Assembly (NCBI RefSeq): GCF_963675165.1
Contig: NC_087390.1
Coordinates: 5,031,301-5,095,300 of the forward strand
Direction: 5' to 3'
Origin: Halichondria panicea
Taxonomy: Eukaryota; Porifera; Demospongiae; Suberitida; Halichondriidae
Length of the DNA: 64,000 nucleotides
The notes beneath the pieces are model-generated. The model was not told the DNA's origin, did no database searches, and worked only from the letters and a program-made list of their open reading frames with translations. Below, piece by piece: positions 61,201 to 64,000 of the stretch (positions are counted from its first letter, which is position 1; every line of letters begins with the position of its first letter). Made by a program: the position numbers and the translations under genes.

Positions 61201-63748
61201 TACAATGCACACAGTAACCACCATTTCTAGCTTCTGAGTGCATAGCCAGGAAAACTGCTTCAGACAGAGTTGAGTGCTAAAACGACCTCTTCTTACTGTA
61301 CTCTTTCCTATTTGAGTCACAAAATTATATTCATGGCTATCGTGAGCGTGCACGTCCTGTGCGGTTAATCCTAGACTTCTGCATGAGTTTTTAACATAGG
61401 AACTTGACCAGACGATCTTTTCTAAAGCGCGGCGGACCCGAGACTAGGGTTTCTGGGCAACCAGGAAACAATGGTAGCTACGCCCCTGCATGTAATGGGG
61501 ACAACAACATTGCTCACCAAAACGGTGTATGGATTCCTGCGGTTGACTCAAGATTTCAATTGGTAGATGAGGGGGTGATTTGAGGTCTTTATAACCTATC
61601 AGTGAGTAATCACGCACATGTCAGGCTACATCACATGTTATTGTCCACATTCACCCTATACATATGTATGGGCACTCACCTGGTTCAACCTCAACCTCCT
61701 GATTCTTTGCTCGGAGATTGTTTCTTAGTTTCTCATTTTCTGTGTGGTCACAGCTGAATAACCTAACTGATTATACACAATTAATAATTATGTCACCTAT
61801 TTTTAGCTGGTAAATCTTGTCAGCTTGCTTGTCATACTTATCTGTTAACTGACCCAGCTCCTCCTCCAGACGCTCATAGTCTAGTAGCCGTCGCTTCACT
61901 TCAGATCTCAATTCAGTCACAGAATTTTCTTCACCTAACAAATAATCTGTGTAATTATGTTCACAGCTGTTTTAAAGGAAATGCACCTAATTTATTTAGT
62001 TGGTGAATCTTGTCAGCTTGATTTCCACACCTCTCAGTCAACTGATCCAATTCACCCTCCAAATTTTGGACAAGGAAATGAAGACTCACGTTCTTCAGGA
62101 TCAGATGCATACTGTCTGCATGTATATGGTCACAGGTGCATGCATAACCTAACTGACGATAGATTATACATACCATTTTCTTTCGGGAAAATCTGGTTGT
62201 CGTAATTATCGGTCAACTGACAAACCTTCATAGTCATATTCTTCAGTTCAGTTTTAAGAGTATCATACTCTAGTAGCAGATGCTTCAATTCATCTCTCAA
62301 TTGTGTGAGAGTACTTTTCCAGCCTAATGTGAAATGATACACACTTATGATACACTTACTAAAAAGCATAGCTGCATGTGCTTTCTCGTACCTTGTTCCT
62401 TGTTTCCAGGACTTAACTGAACCTCTGAGTTCTCTATCTCTGGCAGTGACCCAGTCACACATTTGGCTATCTGCTCCGTGAGATGACCCAGGTCCATCTT
62501 CCTCAGGACAGTAAACAGGCCTTCCCAGGTAGGGGGGTAAGTTGGTTGTGTACTTCTCTCCCAAGCACTGAAGATCTGCTCAATGTAATCTCTAGCAGAG
62601 TGTGTGGGAGCTTTTTTTCTATCTTTCACTGAAAGCTGTACCCGAGAGGTGATGTAGAATCGACACAAATCCTTAGAGAGAGCGTCCATGAGATTGATTC
62701 CATACTTGTGCAGTTGGTTCAGCTTGGGTATGCTGAAGTGTACGTCACTATCAACCAAAGGTGCTGCATAAAACATCATTATAATTATGCCTAAGTAGCT
62801 GCATGCATACACACCTTTTAAAAAGGCCCTGAATACTTTTTTATTTGAATTTCCTATTTTGTCTTTTCCTCCAATAATCATCAACTCCCCAGTTGGCACA
62901 GCAACAGCAGATGATTCTGTCAATGATAGAGGCAGGTCAGCAGCATGCTCCCAGGACAGGGTGTTGGGGGAGAACGCATGAATGGTTGTTGTGGGGGCAT
63001 AAAAAACACCTCCTCCAATAGACAAGAGACGATCACCAAAGAAGGCAGCAGCTGTAAGCATATTTGGAGCATCAGGTAACGTCTCCCAAGGAAACTTAAC
63101 TGCACCGGATATAAGCGATTGTAGAGATGCAAGGAATACAATTCCAAAACACGTGATCAGGTACCACTGGTCACCATGAAGAGCAGACTTCATGTTAGAC
63201 CCTGCACTTGGTAGGGAGGGAGCAGTCGTCCACTGGCCATCTTTAAACACTTCCACAGAGGAGAGGAATTCTGATGTATTCTTCCCTCCAGCCACAACTA
63301 GTGCAGACCCGCTACTGACAGCAGATGGTGAACTTCGGCTCTCATTCATAGGAGGCAGTATTTCAACAAACTGTCCATCCCTCATCGTGAAGACTTTGTT
63401 TGTTTCCTCTCCCGTAAAATACTCTCTCCCACCCACCAGTAGCAGTTCAGAGTCATGGACGACGAGGGTATAGCGATAGGTGGGTGTGTCTGTCATTGTC
63501 CATGAACTGTCAACTCCAAGTTTTAATGAGCACAGTTTGGCAACAGTCGGTCCTCCTCCAACGTAGAGTGTTCCTTTCAGGTACACGGATTCAGAAGAGG
63601 CATCACTCATTTCCACTGGTAGAAAAGGCAATTCATCCCACTCCAGAGTTGTAGAGGGATGAAGGATATCAAGAGTCTGCATGAGAGGAATATTTAACAT
63701 TCCCAACTGATACATGTAGATAATATATGAGGTTACCTGTTCAGCCAT
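58284..63748 (-). CDS. Kelch - coiled-coil - ZU5 - UPA-like - Death protein, gene 2 (12 exons)
   Basis: Exons: 63737-63748, 62815-63706, 62392-62763, 62174-62323, 61987-62115, 61797-61934, 61680-61739, 61518-61595, 59350-59942, 59147-59302, 58901-59090 and 58284-58594. The sum is 3,081 nt, about 1,026 aa. Kelch, Death-like, coiled-coil and N-terminal ZU5 parts are nearly identical to gene 1. From about position 59500 leftwards the ZU5 end, UPA-like part and Death domain (NWFNLGLSLGIQVGMLKAIK, SPSRTWNDICNGL) are strongly divergent, and gene 1's two Pro/Gln-rich linker exons are missing. The first intron would be only 30 nt. Here it can be read through in frame (VTSYIIYMYQ), unlike in gene 1. 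The donor of the 58901 exon has two possible sites 3 nt apart. Likely role: intracellular signalling adaptor. The ligand is unknown. Confidence 0.87.
60630..60910 (-). pseudogene. hAT-family (DUF4371-like) transposase remnant
   Basis: The reverse strand reads EQHFQTAFQNARYNCHKF and, after a frame change, GEWIREQIFSEIKDATFFV and ADEAADYSNKKQ. That is the catalytic-core signature (xxADE-DxSNKEQ) of ZMYM/DUF4371-type hAT transposases. Another frame change follows before IHHWTSHC. It exists only in copy 2 of the segmental duplication. Confidence 0.8.
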
Positions 63749-63847
63749 TGAACTAGAAACTGTCTAGAGGTAGATCTAATTAGGCTTACATGCCCCACCC
63801 ACAAAATTTTGCTAGATCTAGATCTGATCATAATTATAAGAGGCTAG

Positions 63848-63918
63848 ATCTGATCATATAAGAGGCTATCCTTGATCCCAGGCCGCTAGGCCTTGTGAAG
63901 GAGGCTAATAAGAGGCTA
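63848..63918. repeat. Hairpin-type insertion specific to the gene-2 5' flank
   Basis: AGGCTATCCTTGATCCCAGG and CCTTGTGAAGGAGGCTA are added relative to 54945-54965. The flanking ATAAGAGGCTA is repeated on both sides. It belongs to the AGCCTC/GAGGCT hairpin family seen elsewhere in the window. Confidence 0.65.
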
Positions 63919-64000
63919 GACCTAAGTTGTTCAGAAACCTCATTAGATCCATCTATAAAACTTCTTAAATGTAGATACTGTATTTATACTGTAAAAAATG

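Larger units (their letters stand above)
59504..64000. repeat. Segmental duplication, copy 2 (runs off the window)
   Basis: Partner of 51083-55044. It carries about 540 extra bases at 60390-60925 (hAT remnant and flank) and a roughly 70-bp hairpin-type insertion near 63848-63915 that copy 1 lacks. Confidence 0.92.

Overview
This is a eukaryotic, intron-rich, AT-rich window. The gene families (a nested TRIM/TRAF set, ZU5-Death proteins, many small inverted-repeat elements, compact GT-AG introns) fit a marine invertebrate, most likely a demosponge. The species assignment is inference: no sequence in the window names it.

The left 38.6 kb is the 3' two-thirds of one plus-strand gene, the ortholog of TRRAP/Tra1, the giant PIKK-family pseudokinase scaffold of SAGA and NuA4/TIP60. 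I could join 42 exons (173..38626) into one open frame of 7,380 nt (2,459 residues plus stop), ending in the FATC tail NPWI. The 5' part of the gene lies left of the window. Several of its introns carry complete genes. The 7.4 kb intron 2075-9429 holds three minus-strand LRAT/PLAAT-like papain-fold genes and a fragment of a fourth. Intron 10169-12592 holds a minus-strand TRIM (RING/B-box) gene. Intron 17774-21584 holds a plus-strand, membrane-anchored TRAF-like zinc-finger gene. Intron 24464-29755 holds a minus-strand TRIM-NHL gene plus two broken NHL copies and nested inverted-repeat elements. Intron 30601-31881 holds a foldback element whose arms are minisatellite.

The region 38.6-48.9 kb is repeat-rich and gene-poor. 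It holds a non-LTR retrotransposon tail, a broken RecQ-like helicase, two large inverted-repeat elements, and a second, damaged copy of the last TRRAP exon (46.7 kb).

The right part (48.98-64.0 kb) holds two tandem minus-strand paralogues that I could splice completely. Gene 1 is 48979..54814, 14 exons, about 1,102 aa. Gene 2 is 58284..63748, 12 exons, about 1,026 aa. Both encode an unusual chain: Kelch propeller, Death-fold-like segment, coiled coil built from phase-1 cassette exons, ZU5, UPA-like segment and Death domain. Their 5' parts are almost identical, but the similarity drops abruptly inside the ZU5 exon, so the C-terminal signalling halves differ. Between them lie a dead DIRS-type tyrosine-recombinase element and a third copy of the TRRAP last exon. 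A hAT transposase remnant interrupts only the second copy. The layout implies repeated tandem duplication of a block that starts at the TRRAP 3' end.

Exon boundaries come from reading splice consensus and frame by eye. Family calls come from recognised motifs. No database search was run.
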